The translations under genes and the position numbers were made by a program. The notes beneath the pieces were generated by a model. The model had not been told where the DNA came from and made no database searches. It saw nothing but the letters and a program-made list of their open reading frames with translations. Positions 13,107 through 19,941 of a DNA stretch of 19,941 nucleotides are shown here, in pieces. The stretch is from Galbitalea sp036271795 (GTDB lineage Bacteria; Actinomycetota; Actinomycetes; Actinomycetales; Microbacteriaceae). How positions within the stretch are numbered: position 1 is the first letter of the stretch; each line of letters begins with the position of its first letter. Location of the stretch: assembly GCA_036271795.1 (NCBI GenBank), contig DATAZY010000027.1, forward strand, positions 1 to 19,941, written 5' to 3'.

Positions 13107-13890
13107 CCCGGAGGGCGAGCGACTCCAGAAGGTCATGGCCGCGGCGGGGGTCGCCAGTCGGCGAGTGTCCGAGGATCTGATCGCGGCGGGCCGGGTCACC
13201 GTGAACGGCGAAATCGTCACAGAGCCGGGGCGACGGGTGCTGCCCGCTGATCTCGTCACGGTTGACGGCACGGCAATCCAGCTCGACCCGACACGTCGTT
13301 ACCTCATGCTCAACAAGCCGGTCGGCGTCGTCAGTTCGCTCGCCGACGAGCGAGGTCGACCGGACCTTCGGCAATACACCAGGAGTTACGAGGAGCGCGT
13401 CTTCAACGTTGGTCGGCTCGACTCACAGACGAGCGGGCTGCTTGTCCTCACGAACGATGGCGATCTGGCGCACGTGCTCGCGCATCCGTCGTTCGGCGTA
13501 TCGAAGACCTATATCGCGAAGGTGCAGGGTGACGTGACCGGGCGAACTCTCAACCTTCTGACTGCGGGCATCGAGCTGGATGATGGCCCGATCGCGGCCG
13601 ACAGGGCCAAGGTGATCGGCAGGCCGTCGGCGGGCCAGTCGATGGTCGAGATCGAGATTCACTCCGGCCGAAATCACATCGTTCGTCGAATGTTGGCGGA
13701 GGTCGGACACCCGGTCGTCGAGCTCGTGCGCCGTCAATTCGGGCCGCTGCACCTCGGGAGCCTCGGCGTCGGGCACATTCGCGATCTCACTAAGGTTGAG
13801 CTTGGCCAATTGCTGACCCTGTCACGCGACAGCAACCCAACGGACCACACCCCAACGGACCACAACCCAACGGAAGAGGGCGACCAATGA
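13093..13890 (+). CDS. Pseudouridine synthase of the RluB/RsuA family
   Basis: The product is 265 residues. It has an S4 RNA-binding domain at about residues 8-65 (ERLQKVMAAAGVASRRVSED, then GRVTVNG) and an RsuA-type catalytic domain with motif FNVGRLDSQTSGLLVLTNDG. Asp110 in GRLD is the catalytic residue. Late motifs include EIEIHSGRNHIVRRMLAEVG and RRQFGPLHLG. It should make pseudouridine in rRNA, most likely 23S (RluB type, as scpB-rluB pairs are common in Gram-positives; M. tuberculosis Rv1711 is in the same slot), but the target base is not proven by sequence. The ATG at 13093 overlaps scpB by 14 nt; the longer open frame upstream lies inside scpB. The C terminus ends in a repeated pentapeptide encoded by three 15-bp units. 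Confidence 0.92.
   Translation: MTSDSPEGERLQKVMAAAGVASRRVSEDLIAAGRVTVNGEIVTEPGRRVLPADLVTVDGTAIQLDPTRRYLMLNKPVGVVSSLADERGRPDLRQYTRSYEERVFNVGRLDSQTSGLLVLTNDGDLAHVLAHPSFGVSKTYIAKVQGDVTGRTLNLLTAGIELDDGPIAADRAKVIGRPSAGQSMVEIEIHSGRNHIVRRMLAEVGHPVVELVRRQFGPLHLGSLGVGHIRDLTKVELGQLLTLSRDSNPTDHTPTDHNPTEEGDQ
13834..13878 (+). repeat. Triple 15-bp in-frame tandem repeat at the 3' end of the pseudouridine synthase gene
   Basis: The units are aacccaacggaccac (13834-13848), accccaacggaccac (13849-13863) and aacccaacggaagag (13864-13878). They encode NPTDH, TPTDH and NPTEE. The second unit differs from the first at one base; the third has drifted in its last codons. This is a small coding minisatellite beyond the folded domain. 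Confidence 0.9.
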
Positions 13891-14984
13891 CTGCAGCCCG
13901 AACCGTCGGCCCCGTGCGGATCGTGGGAGCGGGCCTGCTCGGCGCGAGTATCGGTCTCGCGCTTCGCGCTCTCGAGGTCGATGTGATCCTGGCCGACATT
14001 TCACCTGCGACCGTTCGACTGGCGGTCGACTATGGCGCGGGTCGCCCCGCCGCCACCGCCGATGCCCCCCGCCTGATAGTGGTGTGTACGCCGCCCGATG
14101 TCGTCGCCCAGACCGTCGCGGCGGAGCTCGCCGCGTATCCGGACGCACTGGTGACGGATGTGGCGAGCGTGAAGCTCGCGCCACTCGGAGAACTTCGAGC
14201 CATGGGAGCGGACATCTCGCGCTACGTCGGCTCTCATCCGATGGCGGGACGCGAACGCGGCGGAGCTATCTCCGCTCGGGCCGACCTGTTCGTCGGTCGG
14301 CCATGGGTGATCGCCAATCATTCCGGGATTGCGAACCGACGCGCGGCGGACAACGCCCTCGAGGCGCTCGCGCTCGACCTCGGGGCCGCTCCGGTGGAGC
14401 TGGATGCCGTCGAGCACGATCGCAGCGTCGCGCTCGTTTCGCACGTTCCCCAGGTCATCTCGTCGCTTCTTGCTGCTCGGCTGCGAGACGCGAGCGACGC
14501 CGCGGTCGGCCTTGCAGGGCAGGGGCTGCGAGACACGACACGAATCGCAGGGAGCCAGCCGGAACTCTGGGTGCAGATTCTTGGAGCCAACGCCGGACAG
14601 GTGGTCAGCATCCTCGAGCAGTATCGCGACGATCTCGACGGTGTCATCGAAGCGCTTGGCGCCCCGGATGCGCCGGGTTCGCTGCGATCGGTCGCCGAGA
14701 CGCTCGCGAGTGGAAACGAGGGCGTTGCGCGCATTCCGGGCAAACATGGCCAGGCCAAACACTTCTCGCAGTTGGTCGTCCTCGTCGACGATGTCCCGGG
14801 GCAACTGGCGAAGCTGCTGACCGAGATCGGTTCGATCGGGGTCAACGTCGAGGATCTGCGGCTCGAGCACTCTCCGGGGGCACAGTTTGGACTCGCAGAA
14901 ATTAGTGTCACTCCCGAAGCGGAGGTGCACCTGATCAGTGAGCTTCAGGAACTCGGCTGGAAGATCGCGGGGGCTTCGGCATGA
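13887..14984 (+). CDS. tyrA: Prephenate dehydrogenase with C-terminal ACT domain
   Basis: The enzyme oxidatively decarboxylates prephenate to 4-hydroxyphenylpyruvate for tyrosine synthesis. The 365-residue product has a Rossmann NAD(P)-binding start, RIVGAGLLGASIGLALR (GxGLLG at residues 14-19). It also has the TyrA signature YVGSHPMAGRERGG and the helical dimer domain with DRSVALVSHVPQVISSLL. The last 75 residues (about 290-362) are an ACT domain: LVVLVDDVPGQLAKLLTEIG, then VNVEDLRLEH. This suggests feedback control by an amino acid, probably tyrosine. Prephenate versus arogenate use cannot be told. Both ends overlap neighbours by 4 nt (ATGA), so it is embedded between rluB and cmk. M. tuberculosis lacks tyrA at this position, whereas from memory Streptomyces has it. 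Confidence 0.93.
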   Translation: MTAARTVGPVRIVGAGLLGASIGLALRALEVDVILADISPATVRLAVDYGAGRPAATADAPRLIVVCTPPDVVAQTVAAELAAYPDALVTDVASVKLAPLGELRAMGADISRYVGSHPMAGRERGGAISARADLFVGRPWVIANHSGIANRRAADNALEALALDLGAAPVELDAVEHDRSVALVSHVPQVISSLLAARLRDASDAAVGLAGQGLRDTTRIAGSQPELWVQILGANAGQVVSILEQYRDDLDGVIEALGAPDAPGSLRSVAETLASGNEGVARIPGKHGQAKHFSQLVVLVDDVPGQLAKLLTEIGSIGVNVEDLRLEHSPGAQFGLAEISVTPEAEVHLISELQELGWKIAGASA

Positions 14985-15652
14985 CGGCAGTTGTGGTTGC
15001 CATTGACGGGCCAGCCGGCTCGGGTAAGTCGAGCGTGAGCCGGGCATCCGCGCGCGTTCTCGGCTTCGACTACCAGGACACCGGCGCGGCCTATCGTGCG
15101 TTGGCATGGTCGTGTATCGCGCAGGGCGTCGATACTTCCGAACCGGACAGCGTCATAGCGTCACTCGACGCGTTCGACTACGAGCTCGGGATCGATCCGG
15201 ACAATTATTTTGTGCGGGTCGATGGCCTCGACATAACGAATGCCATCCGCGAGCCGGTCGTGACCGCGGCGGTCAGTGGGGTTGCACAGATTCCCGAGGT
15301 GCGAGAATTCATGGTCGAGCTGTTTCGCTCGATCATTTCCGGAAGCCAGCGACCCGGCATCGTGGTCGAGGGCCGCGACATCACGACCATCGTCGCACCC
15401 GATGCGAGCGTGCGGATACTGCTGACCGCGTCCGAGCAAGTTAGAATAGGCAGGCGTTCGGCCGAACTCACGGGAGAATCGGCTGAGTCGACGGCCCGGC
15501 AGCTCAGTTCACGGGATGCCCAGGATTCGAAGGTTGTCGACTTTTTGAACGCCGCAGACGGCGTAACCACGCTCGACTCAACGGATCTCGACTTCGATCA
15601 AACGGTCTCCGCCGTGGTCGCGCTCGTGCGTGAGGCTGCACCGAAAACTTAG
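14981..15652 (+). CDS. cmk: Cytidylate kinase
   Basis: Cmk phosphorylates CMP and dCMP with ATP, and so recycles pyrimidine nucleotides beside the pyrG product. The 223-residue protein has the P-loop IDGPAGSGKSSVSR (residues 8-21). CMP-binding features include FDYQDTGAAYRALAW, IVVEGRDITTIVAPDA (with the conserved GRD) and the lid ASEQVRIGRRSAEL, with SSRDAQDS after it. The length is that of bacterial Cmk. The ATG at 14981 overlaps the tyrA stop (ATGA). A 17-nt gap with a ribosome binding site separates it from der, the usual downstream partner in Actinobacteria. Confidence 0.95.
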   Translation: MTAVVVAIDGPAGSGKSSVSRASARVLGFDYQDTGAAYRALAWSCIAQGVDTSEPDSVIASLDAFDYELGIDPDNYFVRVDGLDITNAIREPVVTAAVSGVAQIPEVREFMVELFRSIISGSQRPGIVVEGRDITTIVAPDASVRILLTASEQVRIGRRSAELTGESAESTARQLSSRDAQDSKVVDFLNAADGVTTLDSTDLDFDQTVSAVVALVREAAPKT

Positions 15653-15657
15653 ATCGC

Positions 15658-15662
15658 AGGGA
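15658..15662 (+). promoter_or_regulatory. Ribosome binding site of der (aggga)
   Basis: The sequence aggga lies 7 nt before the ATG at 15670, in the 17-nt spacer after cmk. It supports this start and shows that der, unlike most genes of the run, is not stop-start coupled to its neighbour. Confidence 0.6.
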
Positions 15663-15669
15663 CAACACC

Positions 15670-17181
15670 ATGGCAGACGACGACACCGACGATTTCGGGG
15701 AACTCGACACAGCGATCGTGGACCGCCTGAATTCGCTTTCCGAGGCGGATGCGGCCCAGCGTGCTGCGTCGCTCCTTGCCGGCCTGCAGGACTACGAGCT
15801 CGACGAAGAGGACCTCGACGTCCTCGAGTCGGTCACTGAAGATCCAGACGCAATCGTTTTCCTTCCCGCTCTGCCCGTCATCGCGATCGTTGGGCGGCCG
15901 AACGTGGGCAAGTCCGCGCTCGTCAACCGAATCATCGGTCGCCGGGAGGCCGTCGTCGAGGACACTCCGGGTGTGACGCGCGACCGCGTCAATTACAAGG
16001 GCGAGTGGAATACTCGTCGATTCACGATCGTCGACACCGGCGGCTGGGAGCCGGACGCGAGAGGCATCAACGCCTCGGTCGCTGCCCAGGCCGAGGTTGC
16101 CGTCGACCTCGCCGATGTGGTGCTGTTCGTCGTCGATGCGACCGTTGGTGCGACCTCGACCGATGAGCACGTCGTTCGGATGCTGCGCACGTCGAAGAAA
16201 CCGGTCATCCTCGTCGCGAACAAGGTGGATGACGCCCGCCAGGAATCGGACGCGTCCGTCCTGTGGAGCCTGGGTCTTGGCGAGCCGTGGCCGGTTTCGG
16301 CCGTGCACGGCCGCGGAGTTGCCGACCTGCTCGACAAGGTCATGACCGTCCTTCCCGAGGTTTCTGCCGTCGCCAAGGACGAGGTCGGTGGCCCGCGTCG
16401 GGTGGCGATTCTCGGTCGACCGAACGTCGGCAAGTCGAGCCTGCTCAACAAGACCGCGGGCGAAGAGCGGGTTGTTGTGAACGAGCTCGCCGGCACAACT
16501 CGCGACCCGGTCGATGAGCAGGTCGAGATTGCGGGAAAGTATTGGCGGTTTGTCGACACCGCGGGCATCCGCCGCCGGGTCAATCTCGCCCAGGGTGCGG
16601 ACTTCTACGCGACGCTTCGCACGACCGCGGCACTCGAGAAGGCGGAGGTTGCCGTCGTTCTCATCGACGTTACAGAGCCGATCAGTGTCCAGGACCTCAA
16701 GATCATTGACCTGGTTCTCGAATCCGGTCGCGCTCTCGTTCTCGCCTTCAACAAGTGGGACCTGCTGGATGACGAGCGTCGCCGCTATCTTGAGCGCGAG
16801 ATCGAGCAGGACCTCAGTCACGTTGCGTGGGCACCACGCGTCAACATCTCGGCCAAGACCGGTCGCCACATGGAGAAGCTGGTTCCGGCGCTCGAGACCG
16901 CGCTGGAATCGTGGGACACCCGAATCCCTACCGGCAAGGTCAACGCGCTTCTTGCAGAACTCACTGCGGAGCACCCGCATCCGGTCCGCGGCGGTCGCCA
17001 GCCGCGCATCCTGTTCGGCACCCAGGCCGCCTCACGGCCGCCGACTTTCGTTCTCTTCACGACCGGATTCCTGGATCCGCAGTACCGGCGATTTATCACG
17101 CGCCGCCTTCGTGAGATCTTCGGATTCGAGGGCAGCCCGATCAACGTCAACATGCGGGTTCGCGAGCGTCGTAAGCGCTAG
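15670..17181 (+). CDS. der: Ribosome biogenesis GTPase Der (EngA)
   Basis: Der is an essential GTPase with two G domains in tandem that helps mature the 50S subunit. The 503-residue protein has G domain 1 with GRPNVGKS at 75-82, DTGGWE and NKVD. G domain 2 has GRPNVGKS at 249-256, DTAGIRR and NKWD. A KH-like C-terminal domain (LFTTGFLDPQYRRFITRRL) follows and ends in the basic tail RVRERRKR. A strongly acidic extension of about 70 residues precedes domain 1 (MADDDTDDFGELD, LDEEDLDVLES), as known in actinobacterial Der and absent from E. coli. The ATG at 15670 has a good ribosome binding site. It closes the run that started at parA. Confidence 0.96.
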   Translation: MADDDTDDFGELDTAIVDRLNSLSEADAAQRAASLLAGLQDYELDEEDLDVLESVTEDPDAIVFLPALPVIAIVGRPNVGKSALVNRIIGRREAVVEDTPGVTRDRVNYKGEWNTRRFTIVDTGGWEPDARGINASVAAQAEVAVDLADVVLFVVDATVGATSTDEHVVRMLRTSKKPVILVANKVDDARQESDASVLWSLGLGEPWPVSAVHGRGVADLLDKVMTVLPEVSAVAKDEVGGPRRVAILGRPNVGKSSLLNKTAGEERVVVNELAGTTRDPVDEQVEIAGKYWRFVDTAGIRRRVNLAQGADFYATLRTTAALEKAEVAVVLIDVTEPISVQDLKIIDLVLESGRALVLAFNKWDLLDDERRRYLEREIEQDLSHVAWAPRVNISAKTGRHMEKLVPALETALESWDTRIPTGKVNALLAELTAEHPHPVRGGRQPRILFGTQAASRPPTFVLFTTGFLDPQYRRFITRRLREIFGFEGSPINVNMRVRERRKR

Positions 17182-17195
17182 CTTGCGGGCGCTGA

Positions 17196-17201
17196 GAGAA
17201 T
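17196..17201 (+). promoter_or_regulatory. -10-like box (gagaat) 5 nt before the aminopeptidase gene
   Basis: The 25-nt gap after der contains gagaat, with the conserved A2 and T6 of a -10 element, ending 5 nt before the GTG at 17207. The same hexamer precedes the gene at 201. The spacing is short for a transcription start at the codon, and no -35 element is seen. Confidence 0.18.
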
Positions 17202-17206
17202 GAGGC

Positions 17207-18475
17207 GTGGCCACAACTCCGCACCTCCAATCGCTCGCCGACTTCATCACCGCATCACCATCGTCATTTCACGCGGTCGCTGAGGCGGCCCGGCAGCTGG
17301 CGGCGGCAGGATTCGTTCAGCTGTCCGAATCCGAGACGTGGGATGCCGGGACCGGCTCGTTTTTTGTCATTCGGGATGGCGCGATTGTCGCCTGGCGCCA
17401 GTCCGAGGGCGCCATTGCGACGACGCCCTACCGGATTGTCGGCTCGCACACCGATTCGCCGGGTTTCAAACTCAAGCCGCAGCCGTCGACCGCGATGCTC
17501 GGCTGGCTGCAGGCCGGGGTTGAGGTCTACGGCGGCCCGCTCTTCAACTCCTGGCTCGATCGTGAACTGGAGTTCGCCGGTCGACTTGCCTTTCGCGATG
17601 GGACGACGGCTCCGGTTCGCACCGGCCCGTTGCTTCGGTTTCCGCAGCTCGCCGTTCACCTCGATCGCGGTGTCAACGCCGATGGCCTCAAGCTCGATCC
17701 GCAACGGCACCTGAACCCGGTGTTCGGTCTCGGTGATCTCGAGCACGCGGATCTCGTCGATCATCTCGCTGGCCTGGTCAATCGAAACGGCGCGGATGTC
17801 GTCGGCTACGACATATCCGTCGCGGATACGCAGCCGCCTGCGGTCTTTGGACTCGATGACGTGTTCTTCGCGAGTGGCCGTCTCGACAACCTGTCCTCGG
17901 TGCACGCCTCGCTCGTCGCGTTTTTGGCTCTGCCGGCCTCGCTGTCGTCGACTGTGGTGTTCGCCGCGTTCGACCACGAGGAGGTCGGTTCCGACACTCG
18001 TTCTGGCGCGAGTGGACCGTTACTTTCCGACATCCTGACCCGGATTTCGGCGGGTCTCGGAGCGACGGATGCGCAGCGGCTGCAGGCGTTCGCACAGTCG
18101 TGGTGCCTTTCCGCGGATGCCGGTCACGCCGTTCATCCAAACTATCCGGAGAAGCACGACCCCGTGAATCGACCTGTTGCCGGCAGCGGACCGATTCTCA
18201 AGATCAACGCGAACCAGCGCTACGCGACGGATGCTCTGGGTGCGGGCGAATGGGCCCGCATCTGCGCGGTGGCCGGTGTCGGGTACCAGGAGTTCGTCTC
18301 GAACAATGCGGTTCCGTGCGGGTCAACCATTGGGCCGCTGACGGCCACTCGGCTCGGGATTCGCACGTTCGATGTTGGGATCCCGCTGCTTTCCATGCAT
18401 TCAGCGCGGGAGCTGGCCGGTGCGTCGGATCCGGAGAATCTGAGTAAAGCGATTTCGGCGTTTCTGTCCGCGTAG
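17207..18475 (+). CDS. apeB: M18 family aminopeptidase (aspartyl aminopeptidase type, ApeB-like)
   Basis: This is a cytosolic dizinc exopeptidase that removes N-terminal residues from peptides. The 422-residue product has all M18 metal and catalytic motifs: His81 and Asp83 in GSHTDSPGFKLKP, the bridging Asp227 in SGRLDNLSSVHASL, Glu258/Glu259 in FDHEEVGSDTRSGA, and His398 in SMHSARELAG near the end. HPNYPEKHDP is also a family block. The length matches bacterial M18 enzymes. The start is a GTG at 17207, giving ATTPHLQSLADFI; there is no clear Shine-Dalgarno sequence. It follows der by 25 nt on the same strand and may be read through from it. The name apeB rests on family resemblance; substrate preference (acidic or neutral residues) cannot be read here. 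Confidence 0.93.
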   Translation: MATTPHLQSLADFITASPSSFHAVAEAARQLAAAGFVQLSESETWDAGTGSFFVIRDGAIVAWRQSEGAIATTPYRIVGSHTDSPGFKLKPQPSTAMLGWLQAGVEVYGGPLFNSWLDRELEFAGRLAFRDGTTAPVRTGPLLRFPQLAVHLDRGVNADGLKLDPQRHLNPVFGLGDLEHADLVDHLAGLVNRNGADVVGYDISVADTQPPAVFGLDDVFFASGRLDNLSSVHASLVAFLALPASLSSTVVFAAFDHEEVGSDTRSGASGPLLSDILTRISAGLGATDAQRLQAFAQSWCLSADAGHAVHPNYPEKHDPVNRPVAGSGPILKINANQRYATDALGAGEWARICAVAGVGYQEFVSNNAVPCGSTIGPLTATRLGIRTFDVGIPLLSMHSARELAGASDPENLSKAISAFLSA

Positions 18476-18487
18476 TCGGTCGCGAGC

Positions 18488-18493
18488 GATAAT
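18488..18493 (+). promoter_or_regulatory. -10-like box (gataat) upstream of the PhnB-like gene
   Basis: The sequence gataat differs from TATAAT only at the first base and lies in the 62-nt gap after the aminopeptidase gene, 44 nt before the GTG at 18538. A transcript from it would have a leader of roughly 35-38 nt that includes a good ribosome binding site. The -35 region is not convincing. Confidence 0.35.
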
Positions 18494-18525
18494 CGAATCA
18501 GCGGGCGCAACGCGTCCGAATCTCT

Positions 18526-18530
18526 GGAGG
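18526..18530 (+). promoter_or_regulatory. Ribosome binding site (ggagg) of the PhnB-like gene
   Basis: The sequence ggagg lies 7 nt before the GTG at 18538. It is the strongest Shine-Dalgarno match in the window and decides this start. Confidence 0.7.
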
Positions 18531-18537
18531 TGTTAGC

Positions 18538-19008
18538 GTGCACAAGATCTCACCGTTTCTCTGGTACAACAATGGCGCGGAAGAGGCGGCCAATCTCTAC
18601 GTCTCGATTTTCGGTGGTTCGATCATCGACAAGCGACTGTGGGGGCCGGGCGGCGCAGCTCCGGAGGGTTCACTGCTCTCGGTAACTTTCGAGATTGATG
18701 GTCGGAATTACATCGCTTTTGAGGGTGGTCCTGGGGATGCGTTCAACGACTCGATCTCGATGTCGGTCATCGTCGACACTCAAGAGGAGCTCGACGATGC
18801 GTGGTCGAGACTCATCGAGGGCGGCGGCCAGGAGGTTGTGTGCGGCTGGCTTCGAGACAAGTGGGGGGTCCGCTGGCAGATCGCGCCGGCCATTCTGGAG
18901 GAGCTCATGACTTCGGCCGATCCCGGCGTTGCGGAACGGGCGACCAAAGCCATGCTCAGCATGATCAAGCTGGACATTGCCGCGCTGAAGGCTGCAGCAG
19001 AAGGCTGA
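18538..19008 (+). CDS. PhnB-like VOC superfamily protein (3-demethylubiquinone 3-methyltransferase-like domain)
   Basis: The 156-residue product has the PhnB/YjdN pattern. It starts KISPFLWYNNGAEEAANLYV, then SIFGGSIIDK, EGSLLSVTFEIDGRNYIAFE, a middle stretch SISMSVIVDTQEELDDAWSR, and WGVRWQIAPAILEELM, with the C-terminal helix (ATKAMLSMIKLDIAAL) also typical. This is the VOC fold (paired beta-alpha-beta-beta-beta units). Despite the old domain name, a methyltransferase role is not expected, and most members have no known substrate. GTG start with a strong ribosome binding site. It has its own probable promoter and is convergent with the HNH gene 41 nt away, so it stands alone. Confidence 0.9.
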   Translation: MHKISPFLWYNNGAEEAANLYVSIFGGSIIDKRLWGPGGAAPEGSLLSVTFEIDGRNYIAFEGGPGDAFNDSISMSVIVDTQEELDDAWSRLIEGGGQEVVCGWLRDKWGVRWQIAPAILEELMTSADPGVAERATKAMLSMIKLDIAALKAAAEG

Positions 19009-19049
19009 GTTTTCAGGATTGCGCGCTCGATCTAGCGAAGCTGCGCGCT

Positions 19050-19941
19050 CTAGCTTGCATGCGCGTGTTTCATTGCGGTGGTGAGTGGGTTTTTGGTTGG
19101 CATTTCGATGGGGTGTTGGTCGGGGTCGTGTTCTTTGGGTGGTTTGAGCCAGTACCCGGGTTTGCTGTTGGTTTGTCGGCTGTTGGTTTGTGGGCTGTTG
19201 GTTTGTCTGGTGTCTCGGATGATTTCCCAGTCGGTGTTGTGGATGAGCATGTGGTGGTAGCGGCAGAGCAGGATGCCGTTTGCCACATTGGTCGCTCCGG
19301 TGTCTCTGGCCCAGTAGGAAATGTGGTGGGCCTCGCACCAGGAGGGTGGTTTTTCACATCCGGGGTATCGGCAGCCGCCGTCGCGGACGCCGAGGGCGGT
19401 GCGTTGGGTTTTGCTGAAGAGTCGTTGTTCGCGTCCGGTATCGAGGACCTGCCCGGTTTCGGTGAACACAATCCCGACGGTGCCGCCTTCGCAGAGGTGT
19501 TCTTCGAGTTTGCCGAAACTGATCGCGGTGTGGGTTTCTTCGAGGATCGCCGACCCGGAAGGTGAGGTGTCTGAGCTGTTTGCGACCCGGTCGGTGAGGA
19601 CGTGTTCGGGGACGATAACCCGCACCGGTGCCCGGCCTGCCCCGGGAACGATGGACGGGTCGGCGGTGAGCCCGTTGTGGAAGACCTGCACGAACCCGTC
19701 GGCCATGATCTGCTCCGGAGAACGGTCGTCTCCGAGCGGGTTGTTCTCGACCGTTTCAGCGAACCTCGGCCCGTTGGTTTTCTTCGCAACCAGGAGTTTG
19801 AGGGCGGTACGGATTTCGAGGCCGCCGTCTTCGTCGGGGAGCGCCCAGGAACCACCGGAGATGCCATCCCGGCTCCACACCCGCACATACCGGATCGCTG
19901 CCCGTTGTTTCTGACCCCGTTCGATCGCGTCCAGGTCAAGA
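19050..19941 (-). CDS. HNH endonuclease, DUF222-type, 5' end beyond the window
   Basis: The frame is open from the right edge of the window to a TAG at 19050-19052, giving 296 visible residues that are the C-terminal part of a longer protein. The HNH nuclease domain lies at about 19238-19373 on the minus strand: CRYPGC, then WCEAHHISYW and NGILLCRYHHMLIHN. The zinc-binding cysteine pairs and the catalytic His residues are all present, so it looks intact. The region before it (IRTALKLLVAKKT, PEQIMADGFVQVF, VRVIVPEHVL) is what is seen in DUF222-HNH proteins, which occur in many copies in Actinobacteria and especially Microbacteriaceae. The tail has a QTNS repeat and then a Lys/Pro-rich end. The DNA target and biological role of this family are unknown; some are thought to be intron- or mobile-element-derived. 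A GTG at 19886 is inside the domain and not the start. Confidence 0.92.
   Translation of the reverse strand, partial: LDLDAIERGQKQRAAIRYVRVWSRDGISGGSWALPDEDGGLEIRTALKLLVAKKTNGPRFAETVENNPLGDDRSPEQIMADGFVQVFHNGLTADPSIVPGAGRAPVRVIVPEHVLTDRVANSSDTSPSGSAILEETHTAISFGKLEEHLCEGGTVGIVFTETGQVLDTGREQRLFSKTQRTALGVRDGGCRYPGCEKPPSWCEAHHISYWARDTGATNVANGILLCRYHHMLIHNTDWEIIRDTRQTNSPQTNSRQTNSKPGYWLKPPKEHDPDQHPIEMPTKNPLTTAMKHAHAS
19164..19208 (-). repeat. Triple 15-bp in-frame tandem repeat in the HNH gene tail
   Basis: On the + strand the units are gctgttggtttgtcg (19164-19178), gctgttggtttgtgg (19179-19193) and gctgttggtttgtct (19194-19208). Read on the minus strand they give QTNSP, QTNSR and QTNSK after the HNH domain. 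The first 13 bases of each unit are identical, so the expansion looks recent. Confidence 0.92.

Noticed and set aside
13834..13878. Tandem repeats here and at 19164 as a CRISPR array
   Set aside because: The units are 15 bp, directly adjacent without spacers, and in coding frame.
15649..16980. Long open frame (443 codons) on the minus strand opposite der
   Set aside because: der is unmistakable in the other strand. GC-rich codon bias keeps antisense frames open, and the product has no domain pattern.
19021..19048. Inverted gcgcgc pair in the convergent spacer as a bidirectional terminator
   Set aside because: Only a 6-bp self-complementary stem with a 16-nt loop and no T run; such pairs are common in GC-rich DNA.

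Overview
The window looks like chromosomal DNA of a high-GC actinobacterium, most likely a member of the Microbacteriaceae or a close relative. The base composition is GC-rich with strong third-position GC. The 5S rRNA is actinobacterial in type. The gene order tlyA-nadK-recN ... pyrG-Nudix-xerD ... parA-scpA-scpB-rluB ... cmk-der is the one known from Mycobacterium tuberculosis (Rv1691-Rv1713 region), and there is a DUF222-type HNH endonuclease at the edge. I do not assign a genus.

Layout. Positions 1-117 are the 3' end of an rRNA operon: a 5S gene whose first base or two may lie outside the window, followed by a 13-bp perfect inverted repeat that should act as its terminator. From 201 to 3186 there is a tight run of four genes: a charged TPR-like protein, a HAD-IIA phosphatase, a very small conserved-type protein and TlyA. 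From 3245 to 7411 come NAD kinase, RecN, a P-loop kinase-like protein and a GNAT acetyltransferase, nearly all overlapping or 2 nt apart. From 7471 to 10670 come CTP synthase, a Nudix ADP-ribose pyrophosphatase and the tyrosine recombinase XerD. From 10732 to 17181 come a ParA-type ATPase, ScpA, ScpB, an RluB-type pseudouridine synthase, prephenate dehydrogenase, cytidylate kinase and the double GTPase Der. An M18 aminopeptidase (17207-18475) and a PhnB-like VOC protein (18538-19008) follow. A convergent, 5'-truncated HNH endonuclease gene runs off the right edge.

How the genes fit together. This is mainly a housekeeping block. It covers ribosome maturation (5S, TlyA, RluB, Der), nucleotide and cofactor supply (NAD kinase, CTP synthase, cytidylate kinase, Nudix hydrolase), chromosome repair, segregation and dimer resolution (RecN, XerD, ParA, ScpA/ScpB) and tyrosine synthesis (TyrA). 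Start and stop codons overlap at most junctions, so translational coupling is likely. The few real gaps carry -10-like boxes placed so close to the start codon that the mRNAs may be leaderless (clearest for pyrG and parA).

What is unusual. A P-loop protein and a double-domain GNAT protein of unknown substrate occupy the recN-pyrG interval, where M. tuberculosis has steA and mctB. Two unrelated genes (rluB-type and HNH) end in triple 15-bp in-frame tandem repeats. The protein next to the rRNA operon has a strongly basic disordered N terminus and an acidic tail. The HNH gene tail has a codon usage different from the rest. I found no CRISPR array, tRNA, prophage or insertion sequence, and no clear case for a wholly new system; the P-loop/GNAT pair is the best candidate for new biology.
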